From Legionella maioricensis (lineage in GTDB: Bacteria; Pseudomonadota; Gammaproteobacteria; Legionellales; Legionellaceae): a DNA stretch of 64,000 nt. The notes under the pieces were generated by a model. That model searched no databases. It was not told the DNA's origin and was given only the letters and a program-made list of their open reading frames with translations. This document shows positions 1-7,694 of the stretch, in pieces. Position 1 is the first letter of the stretch, and every line of letters starts with the position of its first letter. The stretch covers positions 62,001-126,000 of the forward strand of contig NZ_JAJKBJ010000008.1 in NCBI RefSeq assembly GCF_023618015.1, in the 5' to 3' direction. The position numbers and the translations under genes are program-made.

Positions 1-212
1 AAAGACGTTTACCTGCAGGACGTTATGCTGTAGCAACGCATAAAGGAACACGAGATACTATTAGTGATACCGTTTATAGTTTATATCGTGATTGGTTGCC
101 AAGCTCCGATGAACAGCTGGGTGATTTGCCCTGTATTTTTTGCTATTACAACTTTGATCATGAAGTTTCTGAGACAGAACTGCTTACAGAATGTTGGCTG
201 TTATTAGCATAA
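1..212 (+). CDS. GyrI/AraC-effector-like domain protein, C-terminal part only
   Basis: An open frame runs into the window from the left and ends with TAA at 210-212, giving 69 residues. The peptide contains the pattern AGRYAV...THKG...Y..W.P.S......P.IF.YY, which is typical of the C-terminal half of GyrI-like (SbmC/AraC-effector, small-molecule binding) domains. In these proteins a cleft binds drug-like ligands, either as an inhibitor or as the sensor domain of an AraC regulator. The N-terminal half, which would show whether a DNA-binding domain is attached, lies outside the window. A second, complete GyrI-like protein is at 17769-18227. Confidence 0.65.
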   Translation, partial: RRLPAGRYAVATHKGTRDTISDTVYSLYRDWLPSSDEQLGDLPCIFCYYNFDHEVSETELLTECWLLLA

Positions 213-225
213 TGCTGGTTTATAC

Positions 226-256
226 GGCAACTACTAAAAATTAATTAGTAGTTGCC
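226..256. terminator. Perfect 12-bp hairpin after the GyrI gene, possible terminator
   Basis: GGCAACTACTAA (226-237) is followed after a 7-nt loop by its exact reverse complement (245-256). It starts 14 bp after the stop codon of the preceding gene, the usual place for a terminator, but no T-run follows on either strand. A classic Rho-independent terminator is therefore not certain, and an mRNA-stabilising hairpin or a protein-binding dyad is equally possible. Confidence 0.4.
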
Positions 257-398
257 CCAATAATTTAGCAATAAGAATTTACTTCTTGTATTTGATCTTC
301 TATTTTCTTAGCTACAGAGCTTTTCAGTCCTCTCATTTTGCATGATATTGAAGCTAGGGTAAAATAAAAGTCTATTACAAAATACAATCCTTAAAATA

Positions 399-1907
399 AT
401 GACTATCGAACAAAATGAATTAGAGATCAGAAATAAGTCACATCAAAGCTTCGTATGGGGACAACCTATCCCGCTTTCTCCAATCTTAGCCCCTGACTGT
501 CCTTATCCAGTTGAGGCACTTCCCTTAATTGTTAGAAAAGCCGTAGTGGACTATCAACAATATGGACAGCAACCGCTACCTTTAATTGCATGCAGCGCCT
601 TGGCTAATATGTCTCTATCATGCCAATCTCTTGCCAATGTAGCACGAGACAACTATTTAATTAGTCCTGTATCGCTTTATTTTTTAATTGCCAGCGGCTC
701 TGGTACTCGAAAAACTGCTGCAGACAATGTTTTTTCGAAAGCAGCGCGTCACTGGGAGACACTTATTCGTAAAAGGCGTGAACCTGAAGTGTTATCAGCG
801 CTAACGCAACACCAAGTATGGCAAATGGAAAAAGACAGTTTATTCTCCCAAATCAAACGTGCAACTTATACGGGAGAAGATTCTGATTATGCCAAAGAAA
901 TGCTCGATGAATTAATTCATCAAGAACCGGAAATTCCTTTGCAACCTACTCTTTATTTTGAAGATGCTACCCAAGAAGCACTGGCTATTCATTTGGCCCA
1001 AGGCTGGCCTTCTGCATCCTTATGGTCTGATGAGGCAGGCATCATCTTAGGTAGCCATAGCATGCAAGGCAATCCGACTCGTTTTGTAGCTTTGCTTAAT
1101 CGTTTGTGGGACGGCAAGACGTTTACGGCTCATCGTAAAACAACGCAAGGATTTACCATTGAAAATCGACGTTTAACACTTAACTTGATGATGCAACCAC
1201 TTATATTACAACAACTTACCAAGAAAGCATCAGGTATTAGTCGACAAAGCGGGTTTTTAGCTCGTTGCCTGATGGCTTATCCTGCCAACAGCATGGGAAA
1301 TCGATTTTACCAAGAGCCGCCTGCCTCTTTACATTCTCTAACCCATTATGAGCAACGTGTCACTGCCTGCTTAAACCAGTCAGAACAATTAAGCCATCAA
1401 GGTTGTATTCAACTTCCATTGTTGAAAATGAGTGTTGCAGCAAAACAACAATGGATTTTATTTTTTAATGCTGTAGAAGCTGGGTTAAAACCTCAAGGCC
1501 AGTGGGTCGATGTCGTTGACTTCGCGTCAAAAGCGGCTGAAAATACAGCGCGGCTTGCAGCACTTTTTCATCTCTTTGAAGGACGCCATGGGGATATTAG
1601 TGTAGAGCATACTGAAAATGCCATTGAAATAATTAGTTGGCATTTGCAAGAAGCACGACGAATTATGCCTACTGAAACCGTTTCTTTGCAGTTTTCCGAT
1701 GCCCTAAAACTTATGGACTGGTTTATTGAAAAAAATATTAGTTCAACAACCTTACGAACTATTCAACAATTAAGTCCATTGCGAGATAAAATAAAACGCG
1801 ACCAAGCGGTTGAATTATTAGTGGAGCACAATCAAATACGTATTGTAAAATCAGGTTCAAAAACGATGGTGGAAGTGAATCCACGCGCATGCAAAGTGCC
1901 AACATGA
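399..1907 (+). CDS. DUF3987 (YfjI-type) protein, mobile-element associated
   Basis: This 502-residue soluble protein resembles the DUF3987/YfjI family, which is common on prophages, plasmids and genomic islands and often sits near primases. It is thought to have a P-loop fold. A P-loop-like segment (SGSGTRKT, residues 99-106) follows a hydrophobic strand, and an acidic Walker-B-like segment (LWSDEAG) lies about 110 residues further on. The C-terminal 100 residues look helical and may bind DNA. The gene stands alone with about 190 bp of AT-rich DNA upstream and no strong Shine-Dalgarno. The family role is not established, so the exact function is unknown. Its presence supports the view that this end of the window is accessory DNA. 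Confidence 0.75.
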   Translation: MTIEQNELEIRNKSHQSFVWGQPIPLSPILAPDCPYPVEALPLIVRKAVVDYQQYGQQPLPLIACSALANMSLSCQSLANVARDNYLISPVSLYFLIASGSGTRKTAADNVFSKAARHWETLIRKRREPEVLSALTQHQVWQMEKDSLFSQIKRATYTGEDSDYAKEMLDELIHQEPEIPLQPTLYFEDATQEALAIHLAQGWPSASLWSDEAGIILGSHSMQGNPTRFVALLNRLWDGKTFTAHRKTTQGFTIENRRLTLNLMMQPLILQQLTKKASGISRQSGFLARCLMAYPANSMGNRFYQEPPASLHSLTHYEQRVTACLNQSEQLSHQGCIQLPLLKMSVAAKQQWILFFNAVEAGLKPQGQWVDVVDFASKAAENTARLAALFHLFEGRHGDISVEHTENAIEIISWHLQEARRIMPTETVSLQFSDALKLMDWFIEKNISSTTLRTIQQLSPLRDKIKRDQAVELLVEHNQIRIVKSGSKTMVEVNPRACKVPT

Positions 1908-1955
1908 GTTGTTTAATACTTTTAACTTTATCACACCAATTTACAGGAGAAACTC

Positions 1956-2531
1956 ATGCCCTTTAACATGCTAAAAGAATGGTTGAACAAGGAAAAAGAA
2001 AGAGGAATTGAGGACCCTGCCTGTGCTGTTTTAAGTACTTGTAGCAGCTCTGGTGAACCTCATAGTCGAGTGGTTGCCATTCGGGAAATTGAAACAGAGA
2101 GTCTTTTATTTTTTACGCAGCAAAAAACACGCAAGGTTGCTGAATTATTAAATAACCCTAAATCCTGTTTAAATTTTTTATTTGCGATGCAGAACCGACA
2201 AGTTATTTTAGAAGGTACAGCAATACCAATTTCTCAAGAAGAAAATGAAGCTTTTTGGAGTACTCTTCCTCGTGAACGCCAATTGAGATTCTCTGCTTAT
2301 GCTCCTACTTCAGGACTTGTCATTAAAGATTTAAACCAATTGGAAACCAGGAAAAAAGAATTGAGTGATCAATTTGCAGGACTTCCTATCCCTATGAGCG
2401 AGTATTATTTCGGTTTTCGCTTTATCCCAAAAACATGGATTTTCTACACGGTCGGCTCTATTTCTTTTTCTGAAGTAATTCGCTATACGAAGATAGAAGA
2501 TTCTTGGAAATCAGAATTAATTTCCCCATAG
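1956..2531 (+). CDS. Pyridoxamine 5'-phosphate oxidase family protein (PdxH-like)
   Basis: The 191 residues match the FMN-binding split-barrel PNPOx family. An N-terminal DPACAVLST strand is followed by SRVVAIREI, FFTQQKTRK and a central RQVILEGTA, which together correspond to the PdxH FMN-binding strands. PdxH oxidises pyridoxine/pyridoxamine phosphate to PLP. This protein is about 25 residues shorter than usual PdxH. It has SAYAPTSG where PdxH has the AWAS..QS loop, and it lacks the C-terminal W..RL.P signature, ending in SWKSELISP. It may therefore be a PdxH paralogue with another substrate. A good Shine-Dalgarno (CAGGAGA) precedes ATG. The next gene starts 8 bp after its stop, so the two are probably co-transcribed. 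Confidence 0.75.
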   Translation: MPFNMLKEWLNKEKERGIEDPACAVLSTCSSSGEPHSRVVAIREIETESLLFFTQQKTRKVAELLNNPKSCLNFLFAMQNRQVILEGTAIPISQEENEAFWSTLPRERQLRFSAYAPTSGLVIKDLNQLETRKKELSDQFAGLPIPMSEYYFGFRFIPKTWIFYTVGSISFSEVIRYTKIEDSWKSELISP

Positions 2532-2539
2532 GTGATATC

Positions 2540-2851
2540 ATGTACATGCTTTGTTTTTGTGTTCCAGAAACACATTTAGAAATTGTTAAAAATGCTATTT
2601 TTGCTACAGGCGCAGGAAGTGTTGATCATTATCAACATTGTGCTTGGCAAACATTGGGTGAGGGGCAATTTATGCCATTACCTGGCAGCCATGCTTTTAT
2701 TGGAGAAATCAATCAGCTTGAAAGAGTACCTGAATATAAAGTAGAAATTATCTGTACTGAAGAGCAAATCAAAGCTGCTGTTGCAGCCTTAAAGAAGGCT
2801 CATCCATATGAATCACCTTCTTATCAGGCTTTCCGTTTTGAGATGTTATAA
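2540..2851 (+). CDS. NIF3/YqfO-like (CutA-fold insert) small protein
   Basis: This 103-residue protein corresponds to the stand-alone form of the CutA-like insertion domain found in NIF3/YqfO proteins. It starts with a MYMLCFCVPETH strand, has GAGSVDHY and G.F.P..GS.AFIG in the middle, and ends with the family pattern EEQIKAAVAALKKAHPYESP. Trimeric members are reported to bind metals or act as small regulators, but the cellular role is unknown. The start at 2540 is preferred because AGGTGA precedes it, while a longer frame from 2504 would overlap the PdxH-like gene. Spacing suggests an operon with the oxidase. Confidence 0.8.
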   Translation: MYMLCFCVPETHLEIVKNAIFATGAGSVDHYQHCAWQTLGEGQFMPLPGSHAFIGEINQLERVPEYKVEIICTEEQIKAAVAALKKAHPYESPSYQAFRFEML

Positions 2852-2926
2852 ACAACATTGAGAAGTGCGGCGATAATCACCTGCCTATAATTGAAGTTTC
2901 TTATTAATTCTTCTTCTATCCAGTAA

Positions 2927-3271
2927 TTAATTTATGCTGTTATAAGTATCATGAGTAATATAGCGAGAACCGCAATCTTTTCCTGTCGCATCATCTGATT
3001 GATGATTGATTAATCCAATCACATCGATGTGATTTTTTTCTTGATCAAAATTACCAACCACACTATAAATTGAGCCACATTGCTCATAAACAACACTAAA
3101 TGTCAGTGTATTCCCTGTCCATAGTCCAGTAATGAGTTGCCTTTGGCCAATAATTTGCTGACATTCTTTGGAAGCTACTGCTGTTGTAAAATAGCCCTCA
3201 AGCTGATTATTAGGCAAAAGCGTCAATTCAAGAATTGAGTCACGTTGATTTTTAAATTTTTTTGATAGCAT
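2927..3271 (-). CDS. Avidin/streptavidin-family protein, tryptophan-poor
   Basis: This 114-residue protein has the order of avidin beta-strand motifs. N..DSILELTL near the N-terminus parallels avidin's N..GS..... GYFTTAV parallels GTYITAV, ITGLWTGNTLTFSVVY parallels the central strand, GNF......I. follows, and a final S....HDTY parallels GHDTF. Avidins bind biotin in a beta-barrel and usually use four tryptophans plus Asn, Ser, Tyr and Thr. By hand alignment the Ser and Thr are kept, Tyr33 is Phe, and the Trp70- and Trp97-equivalent positions hold Tyr and Ile. Biotin affinity may be low or the ligand different. No signal peptide is visible, whereas most avidins are secreted. Two extra cysteines (KECQQ, EQCGS) could form a disulfide. 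AAGGAC precedes the ATG. Confidence 0.65.
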   Translation of the reverse strand: MLSKKFKNQRDSILELTLLPNNQLEGYFTTAVASKECQQIIGQRQLITGLWTGNTLTFSVVYEQCGSIYSVVGNFDQEKNHIDVIGLINHQSDDATGKDCGSRYITHDTYNSIN

Positions 3272-3327
3272 TGTTATAGTCCTTTTAATTAATTCAGCGG
3301 TAGTATAATCACTAGGATTTTGAATTT

Positions 3328-3954
3328 TTATCCGGAAAATGACGGATAGACGCGGGAAAAAGTCGCTATTAATTCTGCTCTGGTGCTGACCCCTAGTTTG
3401 TATTTCGCATTACCAAGATGAGTTTCTACTGTTCGAGGTGAAATAATTAATTGTTTCGCAATTTTTTTATCAGTAAATCCTTTAGACAAATAATAAAGGC
3501 ATTCTCTTTCGCGAGCACTTAAAGCAGCAATACCATGCAATTGTGGTAATGCAATACTGAATCCGATTAATCCTATTAATTCGCTAGAACTGTCAACAAG
3601 AGGAGATTTTTTAGTAAGGATATTAACGTAAGTTCCATCGTGTCGAATAATTTGCTCGTAATGGCTTTGGCTCTGCCTGGCTTCTATCACCGACCTATCA
3701 TTGTTACGTAGTTGTGTAGCATACTCATGCCAAGAAAAATCAGTATCAGTTTTATTAGTGATTTCTCCAAGTGAACTATAGCCCGCTGAACGGCTGATAA
3801 AAAAAGCATTTGCCCAAAGATAACGGCCCAATTTATCTTTGATAAAAATAGGAGCTTCAATTAAGTCATAAGTAGTTAAAGTTAATGAATTTGAATAAAG
3901 CACTTGATCTAAAGTAGGCTCATATTTTTCTTTTTCTATATGATGATGGGTCAT
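3328..3954 (-). CDS. PAS domain-LuxR-type transcriptional regulator
   Basis: The protein has 208 residues. Residues about 25-135 form a PAS-like sensor (IEAPIFIKDKLGRYLWANAF, then IRHDGTYVNILTKKSPL). Residues 143-205 are a LuxR/NarL helix-turn-helix with LSARERECLYYLSKGFTDKKIA and the recognition helix SPRTVETHLGNAKYKLGV. It probably acts as a cytosolic one-component regulator responding to a ligand or redox cue. There is no phospho-acceptor receiver domain. The gene is alone on the minus strand, with the TGTAGCA-repeat region directly upstream, so those repeats could lie in its control region. Confidence 0.85.
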   Translation of the reverse strand: MTHHHIEKEKYEPTLDQVLYSNSLTLTTYDLIEAPIFIKDKLGRYLWANAFFISRSAGYSSLGEITNKTDTDFSWHEYATQLRNNDRSVIEARQSQSHYEQIIRHDGTYVNILTKKSPLVDSSSELIGLIGFSIALPQLHGIAALSARERECLYYLSKGFTDKKIAKQLIISPRTVETHLGNAKYKLGVSTRAELIATFSRVYPSFSG

Positions 3955-4042
3955 AGAAATTATTTAAAGAAAGCTGAATTTTGGTGATTTTAGCATCGTT
4001 CAAACCCCGATTACAGTCAGAATTTACATAACAAATTACATC

Positions 4043-4529
4043 GCTACATTTGCTACACTTTCTTGGTTAGTAATCTGTATTGCCTTGATAAAGGTGAGTA
4101 TAAAAGGATTGTGGCGCTATCTCTGTATCAAAATACCCTGCAAAAATGTAGCAATGATAACGCTACATAACCGCTACTCTTTGCTACATCACACAATCCC
4201 AAATAAAATGCTCGCGCAATTTCGTTTTTTACTATTTTCCTTTTTTATAAAAAATTATTATAAATAAGGAACTCTTTGCAAAAAATGGTGGTGCGTAAAA
4301 ATGAACAACTTAAGATAATCCAGTCCAGAACTGAAGACGTCCTCTTTTGTCTATTTCAGGATGTGTTTTACAGCATTTGAAATGTAGCGTGTCGTAGCAA
4401 TACAGTAGCAACTTTTTTGCTACAAATAATTAATCGTATTTTTAACAAAAAAATGCGTTACTCTATGAATTCATAGATAATTTCATCTAGATGGTTTGAA
4501 TGATTTGATGAACGTGTAGCAATGTAGCA
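4043..4529. repeat. Cluster of TGTAGCAA / TTGCTACA repeats in a gene-free 650-bp gap
   Basis: The gap 3955-4605 has no convincing gene. It carries about eleven copies of a GTAGC-centred octamer in both orientations: 4043-4048, 4050-4057, 4147-4154, 4162-4167, 4173-4177, 4181-4188, 4383-4388, 4394-4400, 4405-4411, 4417-4424, 4515-4522 and 4523-4529. GTAGCAA at 4405-4411 and TTGCTAC at 4417-4423 form an inverted pair with a 5-nt loop. The density is far above chance. The cluster could be binding sites for a regulator, an old replication or recombination site, or a decayed repeat-rich element. No partner protein can be named from the sequence. Confidence 0.7.
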
Positions 4530-4605
4530 GAATACCTGGAAATGACTGAATAAACCTTAATGAAAATCATACTAATGGCAGAAATCTTAGTCTCCTGCCC
4601 TCTAT

Positions 4606-5427
4606 CTAGGCTAACTTTATTAAGGTGCAAGGATCTTTTAGATTTATTGATAACTTTTGATCCGTAATTCTAGTTAATATAAAATCAGCACAGGGTTTTA
4701 TAAGCACATTAATATCATCCCAATATTCGTCTTCCAAACCAATGCATATTTGTTTCGCTCTGTTCATGACGGGCTGGTACATTTTAGGTAGACGCTCAAT
4801 TACCCAATCGGCTGCATCAGGTTTCGATCGAATCTCATTAGTTTCTAATGTACTCCAAATCCGTGCATAGGTTAGTAATACATTTCGAGTGTCCTGTTCA
4901 AGCTCAGCTGAAAGTCTCCCAAGATCATGAAGCATCGCTTTTATAAAGTCGCTATATGGGACAGGGGCTAATAGATGTTCAGGTCTTTCACCCAGCAATG
5001 TATGGCTCTTTAATAAGACTTGAGTGATAATCAGCGCAAGATCGGGCATTTCACGACCAGGCCATGGTTCAAAACTACCCATTTCAAATGATGGACGAAG
5101 CCATTCACCGTATTGAAAATCAAACAGAGGAGGATAATGCCAAGGATTGATAGCCTCCCTTTCCACAAGGGTCATTTCTATAGGTGGCTTTGTACTTTTC
5201 ATGTAAATGCCTGATATTTGGAGAAGATGGGTAGTCAACTTCATCTTTTCTTTTGAGGTTGTAGTACGATTTGTTACAACAAATAAATCAATGTCACTGT
5301 ATTTTTGCAAACCACCTACAAGATAAGAACCATAAAGATAAACACCCAAAAGATCTGCGCCTAAAATCTTTGTTAGTACCTCAAGACATTCATTGAGTTG
5401 TTGCTTTACATCACTGTTGTTTTCCAT
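4606..5427 (-). CDS. AadA/ANT(9)-like aminoglycoside nucleotidyltransferase
   Basis: This 273-residue protein of the ANT(3'')/ANT(9) class would transfer AMP to streptomycin or spectinomycin. The N-terminal Pol-beta NTase motif is GSYLVGGLQKYSDIDLFVV, with both catalytic aspartates. Also present are the AadA landmarks DFQYGEWLR, the LLGERPEHLLAPVPYSDF region and NVLLTYARIWSTLETNEI.SKPDAADWVIERLP. Length agrees with AadA (about 260). ATG at 5427 is chosen over GTG at 5436; either way the start overlaps the end of the HEPN gene, so translation is coupled. It is the last gene of a three-gene operon with an MNT/HEPN pair. Real substrates are untested, and closely related chromosomal forms are often silent. 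Confidence 0.85.
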   Translation of the reverse strand: MENNSDVKQQLNECLEVLTKILGADLLGVYLYGSYLVGGLQKYSDIDLFVVTNRTTTSKEKMKLTTHLLQISGIYMKSTKPPIEMTLVEREAINPWHYPPLFDFQYGEWLRPSFEMGSFEPWPGREMPDLALIITQVLLKSHTLLGERPEHLLAPVPYSDFIKAMLHDLGRLSAELEQDTRNVLLTYARIWSTLETNEIRSKPDAADWVIERLPKMYQPVMNRAKQICIGLEDEYWDDINVLIKPCADFILTRITDQKLSINLKDPCTLIKLA

Positions 5428-5848
5428 CTTTAACACTCAGCCATTTTTTAAAATCTTTTAACAATGCTTCTGCTTGAGCAATACAAGTTATTACTGCACT
5501 CTCAGGAATAATATCGCCAGAATAATCTGCAATATTGCGTTGTTTACGCATAGCATCCAATATAATCACTGTTTTTTTATCAATACCTAAAGTCTGAGGC
5601 AATAACTGAATCATCGTTTGATGATGTCCTGGTTTAGAAGTCAAGGTTCGATATCCATGAGATTGAAGTGCTGCATTTGCTATTTGCATAATTGCTTTAT
5701 AGGCAGCATCAAAGCGATTCTCCGCGCTAACCAAGTCAATTTTTGAATCCACAATATTACGTTCAGCAGCATTCAAAAGCCGATTTATGGTATCTGGGTG
5801 AGGTGGTATTTTTTCCAGGGTGATGCCAATTAAATTATCCAAGGTCAT
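5411..5848 (-). CDS. HEPN-domain protein of an MNT/HEPN pair
   Basis: This 145-residue all-helical protein has the late motif RKQRNIADYSG, matching the HEPN subclass in which R....RN..DY replaces the usual R-x4-6-H. The early ENRFDAAYKAIMQIANAAL helix is typical of the family. HEPN proteins next to minimal nucleotidyltransferases form toxin-antitoxin-like pairs, where HEPN is an RNase that the MNT partner modifies by AMPylation. The start overlaps the wHTH-MNT gene by 14 bp. Because the canonical His is missing, RNase activity is doubtful, and the protein may instead be a helper subunit of the nucleotidyltransferase. Confidence 0.8.
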   Translation of the reverse strand: MTLDNLIGITLEKIPPHPDTINRLLNAAERNIVDSKIDLVSAENRFDAAYKAIMQIANAALQSHGYRTLTSKPGHHQTMIQLLPQTLGIDKKTVIILDAMRKQRNIADYSGDIIPESAVITCIAQAEALLKDFKKWLSVKDGKQQ

Positions 5849-6413
5849 GTTCAGCTCCCATAATAAATAGCTTGGGATTATTTAAAACCTCCTGAATGAA
5901 AAGATCTTGTTTTTGTAAAGATGCCTTCCATTGTTCCCTGGAATATATTTTGGGATTAATTTCTCTCCCTAAACTAGCTTGAGCAGCATAAAGAGCCTCA
6001 ACTGCTTCTGTAAAATCAACCTCACCAATAATAAGCACATCAATATCACTTCCAAGGTTTTCAGTTCCTTTGGCCACCGAACCAAAAACAAAAGCTACTT
6101 CAATTTTTTCAGCTAATGGAGTTAAAAAATCAAACAACACATCCACCAAACCAGACGTTTTCTTTAAAATGCTTGTAAGCTCCGTATAAATAGGAAAATT
6201 TCGATTTGCTTGGTAATAAACTTGATTACCACTCTGCTCGCGCAGAAGTACTTTGGATTTAGCAAGTTTGGATAGTTCTCGATGAAGTGTACCCGCTGTG
6301 GTATTCGTTAACCGCGCAATCTCTCGGACATGATAACGCTCATCAGGATGAAGCAATAAAAGTGCCAGCACACGCCGCCGATATTCAGAAAACAATATTG
6401 AAGTATCAAACAT
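5835..6413 (-). CDS. Winged-helix + minimal nucleotidyltransferase (MNT) protein
   Basis: The protein has 192 residues. Residues 1-75 form a MarR/ArsR-like winged helix (HVREIARLTNTTAGTLHREL then a wing). Residues 95-185 form a Pol-beta-type NTase with GSVAKGTENLGSDIDVLII. This architecture is known in MNT antitoxins that repress their own operon. A promoter with an 8-bp perfect dyad lies immediately upstream (6423-6472), consistent with autoregulation. The gene leads a three-gene unit with the HEPN gene and the AadA-like gene, joined by overlapping starts and stops. Confidence 0.85.
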   Translation of the reverse strand: MFDTSILFSEYRRRVLALLLLHPDERYHVREIARLTNTTAGTLHRELSKLAKSKVLLREQSGNQVYYQANRNFPIYTELTSILKKTSGLVDVLFDFLTPLAEKIEVAFVFGSVAKGTENLGSDIDVLIIGEVDFTEAVEALYAAQASLGREINPKIYSREQWKASLQKQDLFIQEVLNNPKLFIMGAEHDLG

Positions 6414-6422
6414 GATTTTTAT

Positions 6423-6472
6423 ATTGAAGCCAACTAAGCTTCAATCATAGCCTAAAAAGCTACACCATTCAA
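6423..6472 (-). promoter_or_regulatory. Promoter and operator dyad of the MNT/HEPN/AadA operon
   Basis: Read on the minus strand, TTGAAT (6472-6467) and TATGAT (6449-6444) are separated by exactly 17 bp, a good sigma-70 promoter. ATTGAAGC (6423-6430) and GCTTCAAT (6438-6445) are a perfect inverted repeat with a 7-nt centre that covers the downstream edge of the -10 box and the expected start site, ending 10 bp before the ATG. The position fits a repressor operator, and the winged-helix domain of the first gene is the natural candidate. Confidence 0.7.
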
Positions 6473-6522
6473 TCAGATAAATAAGAAAACCAGAAAATAA
6501 ATATCAGTTATAAATCGACGCC

Positions 6523-6590
6523 CCACTGAAGAGCATCAACACTACAACCAATGACCTCAACGCTCTTGGGTCAAGACTTAAGGGCTCCGT
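6523..6590 (-). pseudogene. Remnant of a DUF167 (YggU) gene 3' end
   Basis: This stretch matches the 3' end of the intact DUF167 gene at 14632-14934. Over 65 bp (6523-6587 against 14649-14713) there are only seven mismatches. Translated on the minus strand it reads LKS, a stop, then VEVIGCSVDALQW, compared with EVIGCGVDALQW in the intact copy. The in-frame stop and the missing 5' part show it is dead. The 285-bp gap 6414-6698 holds nothing else beyond the promoter listed separately. Confidence 0.75.
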
Positions 6591-6698
6591 CTTGGAGAAA
6601 GCATAAAATGATATTTCCCAATTACGTAATCGTATTATTGGATACGAAAGGGGATCTTGAATAGTTCTTTTCAATAATCAATAAACCTCTGCTCTTTA

Positions 6699-7580
6699 TT
6701 ACCACGGCTTCATATTAAAAGGAGAGGGGTTAAAAATTTCTTGTTCCCCATCTTCAGATTTATTATGTATCTCATTAGCTTCTTGTGTGGAGGATTGATC
6801 TTTATTATACGGCCTGGGTTCTCTCGAAAGTGGACTTGGAGCAAAGCTTTGCTCTTTTGTTACTTCATCTCTTTCTTGTGCTTTCGGACTGGGTACGGGT
6901 ACTAAATTATTTGCTAGCTGTTGGATAAATGCATCGTATAAAGCTAATGTGGGCATGGTAATGCGAAGAGAACGTATGTTTCCCTCCTCATCTTGAAGGA
7001 TTTGTATGCAATCATCAGAAAGATGATTTTCTTCTTTAAATTCACTGAATTCGTTTATAATCGCTTCCATGAATTTTTTTAATTCATGTCGTTGCTTTGG
7101 AGTTAATTCATTAGGATCACATTGTAATTCAAGCTTAAGAGTCATTGATTCACGATCACTATCAACCAACAATTTCCCATCAGCAATTAATTTTTCAATT
7201 ATTTCTGGGTCAAAACCAGACTCTAAATCAAGTTCTTCTGAACCAAACACTCCTACCAATTCATCTTCAGACCCAACTACTTTGCCTGATTTAGTTAGGA
7301 ATTTATCTTCACCAGGACTCGCTTTTTCCTCAGATGTCTTCTTATCAGAGGTGGCACTATCACCTCCGTTACCACCTGCGCCATGTCCTGAACAAAGGCG
7401 CTTAGGTGCGATTTCTTTAAAACAAGTCGGACAGCGTACTTTTGCACCTTCCTCAGCAGCCTCTTTTTTTTCTGCTTCCTTTCTAAATTGTTGTAAAGCT
7501 AATGCTATAGAAGAGGTTTGGGGTTCATCTGCCGTTATGGATTCAAGGACAGGCCGATGCTTTTCTTTGTCTTTTTTCAT
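6699..7580 (-). CDS. Unknown acidic protein with Cys-rich knuckle, RstA-box promoter
   Basis: This 293-residue protein is not recognised. The N-terminus is charged and helical. A CPTC...LCSGHG segment around residues 50-66 could bind zinc. Then comes a Gly/Ser/Glu-rich linker, an acidic segment, a helical region (LTPKQRHELKKFMEAIINEF) and a low-complexity tail rich in Glu, Ser and Pro. An acidic, Glu-rich tail is seen in many Dot/Icm substrates, so a secreted effector is possible but unproven. Start 7580 is preferred to 7604 because CTGGAG lies 8 nt before it. The promoter shares the same box as the ATP-grasp and ankyrin genes, so the three are probably co-regulated. Confidence 0.7.
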   Translation of the reverse strand: MKKDKEKHRPVLESITADEPQTSSIALALQQFRKEAEKKEAAEEGAKVRCPTCFKEIAPKRLCSGHGAGGNGGDSATSDKKTSEEKASPGEDKFLTKSGKVVGSEDELVGVFGSEELDLESGFDPEIIEKLIADGKLLVDSDRESMTLKLELQCDPNELTPKQRHELKKFMEAIINEFSEFKEENHLSDDCIQILQDEEGNIRSLRITMPTLALYDAFIQQLANNLVPVPSPKAQERDEVTKEQSFAPSPLSREPRPYNKDQSSTQEANEIHNKSEDGEQEIFNPSPFNMKPW

Positions 7581-7640
7581 GAGAATACTCCAGTGCAAGT
7601 TCATAATGGTTTCATCCGAATAAAGATTTACTTATCTGTT

Positions 7641-7682
7641 ATTATACCGAGTTAAAAAAACCCAATTGTATATAAAATGTAC
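7641..7682 (-). promoter_or_regulatory. RstA-box-like element and -10 of the 6699-7580 gene
   Basis: On the minus strand the 20-mer GTACATTTTATATACAATTG (7682-7663) is followed after 16 nt by TATAAT (7646-7641). The identical 20-mer at the identical spacing precedes the ATP-grasp gene. The element contains two TACA units 11 bp apart, close to the published E. coli RstA box (TACA..TACA, 10 bp apart). The box occupies the -35 region, as expected for an activator-dependent promoter. Confidence 0.7.
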
Positions 7683-7694
7683 ATTTATTGGGTT
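7659..7694 (-). terminator. Probable terminator of the ATP-grasp gene
   Basis: On the minus strand AACCCAAT (7694-7687) and ATTGGGTT (7666-7659) can pair and are followed by a T-run. The 20-nt loop is almost entirely the RstA-like box of the next gene. The stem begins inside the stop codon of the ATP-grasp gene. Terminator and activator site are thus interleaved, which may separate or couple the two transcripts. Confidence 0.45.

Noticed and set aside
4085..4267. 60-codon frame in the TGTAGCA-repeat region
   Set aside because: Non-ATG start, no ribosome-binding site, and its sequence is dominated by the repeated octamers.
7069..7623. 184-codon plus-strand frame opposite the acidic hypothetical protein
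   Set aside because: Serine-rich mirror of the Glu/Ser-rich gene on the other strand; the minus-strand gene has a promoter and ribosome-binding site.
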